A program made the position numbers and the translations under genes. From Tubulanus polymorphus (lineage: Eukaryota; Nemertea; Palaeonemertea; Tubulaniformes; Tubulanidae), in contig NC_134028.1 of NCBI RefSeq assembly GCF_964204645.1, positions 12,687,001 to 12,751,000 of the forward strand: a stretch of 64,000 nucleotides of DNA, in the 5' to 3' direction. The notes below the pieces were generated by a model that worked only from the letters and a program-made list of their open reading frames with translations, ran no database searches and was not told the origin of the DNA. Shown here in pieces: positions 63,693 to 64,000 of the stretch (position 1 is its first letter; each line of letters begins with the position of its first letter).

Positions 63693-64000
63693 AAATAAAA
63701 GTTGTATAAAAGTATTATCGGACTTGATAAAAACCACCCGAACTACGTTGAATATAAAAAATATCGTAACGCCTATAATTCTGCTAAAAGAGCAGCAAAG
63801 GAAAGATTCTACAGTGAAAAATTAACTAATTTTAGAAATAACGGTAGAAAACTTTGGTCCACTATGAAAGATCTTCTCGGAAAAACAAATAATAAAGATT
63901 GCATTCCTGATATCTTTAATATAAATGGTAAATTAAGTAATAACAAGCAAGACATTAGTATTGGTTTTTGTAAATTCTTCAGTTCTGTAGGTCATGAGTT
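63693..64000 (+). mobile_element. Different LINE, inter-domain region, runs off window
   Basis: From about 63703 an open frame reads KLYKSIIGLDKNHPNYVEYK, YRNAYNSAKRAAKERFYSEK, NGRKLWSTMKDLLGKTNNKD, DISIGFCKFFSSVGHE to the end. The pattern yRN...K..yY....n.rklW..i..LLG is the linker between endonuclease and RT in CR1/L2-like LINEs. It does not match the LINE family at 9425 and 24395. 5'-truncated insertion in polymerase B. Confidence 0.7.

Overview
The window looks like a nuclear genome segment from a marine invertebrate animal. The exact phylum cannot be fixed from sequence alone. The only host gene I can recognise is ribosomal protein L38 (RPL38), split into four coding exons on the + strand (18671-34326). 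All splice sites are intact and a poly(A) signal follows the stop. Its 70-residue product matches the usual family length. Almost everything else that can be identified is transposable-element sequence, mostly broken and often nested.

Layout. 1-6692 is the right part of an AT-rich Polinton/Maverick (adintovirus-like) element. It carries a capsid gene, a repeat-bearing zinc-finger gene, a packaging ATPase, an integrase with a chromodomain, small membrane proteins, an HNH endonuclease and a palindromic terminal repeat. 6693-9420 is ordinary sequence. 9425-13025 is a minus-strand non-LTR retrotransposon (LINE). 13743-14947 is a hAT-like foldback element with about 500-bp inverted arms, followed by a second long inverted repeat (15345-16005) and a Helitron/pearl-like repeat with tandem ~155-bp units (16320-17398). 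18648-34376 is RPL38. Its introns hold a TTA-flanked MITE, a second LINE copy with an internal deletion, a candidate box C/D snoRNA, one foldback arm and several dispersed repeats (called A-D here). 34612-42205 is a nest: a TA-flanked element contains repeat A, which contains a DIRS retrotransposon (35967-41906) with tyrosine recombinase. 43345-54290 is a second Polinton-like element, badly decayed, with a DNA polymerase B pseudogene, capsid and membrane-protein genes, a Penelope-type insertion bearing a hammerhead-ribozyme core, an inverted internal fragment and a 1-kb 24-bp minisatellite. 54297-58365 holds further Polinton fragments cut by dispersed repeats. 58366-60235 is a 5'-truncated BEL/Pao retrotransposon inserted in a polymerase fragment. 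61727-63692 is another polymerase B fragment, ended by a different LINE that runs off the window.

How the parts relate. In the Polinton-like elements the polymerase (replication), integrase (insertion), ATPase (DNA packaging) and jelly-roll capsid together form the gene set of a virus-like transposon. Here nearly every copy carries frameshifts or stops, so the window shows relics, not an active element. The most unusual points are the hairpin-forming palindromes at Polinton ends, the HNH gene beside one end, the ribozyme-bearing insertion inside a capsid gene, the snoRNA candidate in RPL38, and a recent-looking duplication that copied part of the DIRS element 2.5 kb upstream.
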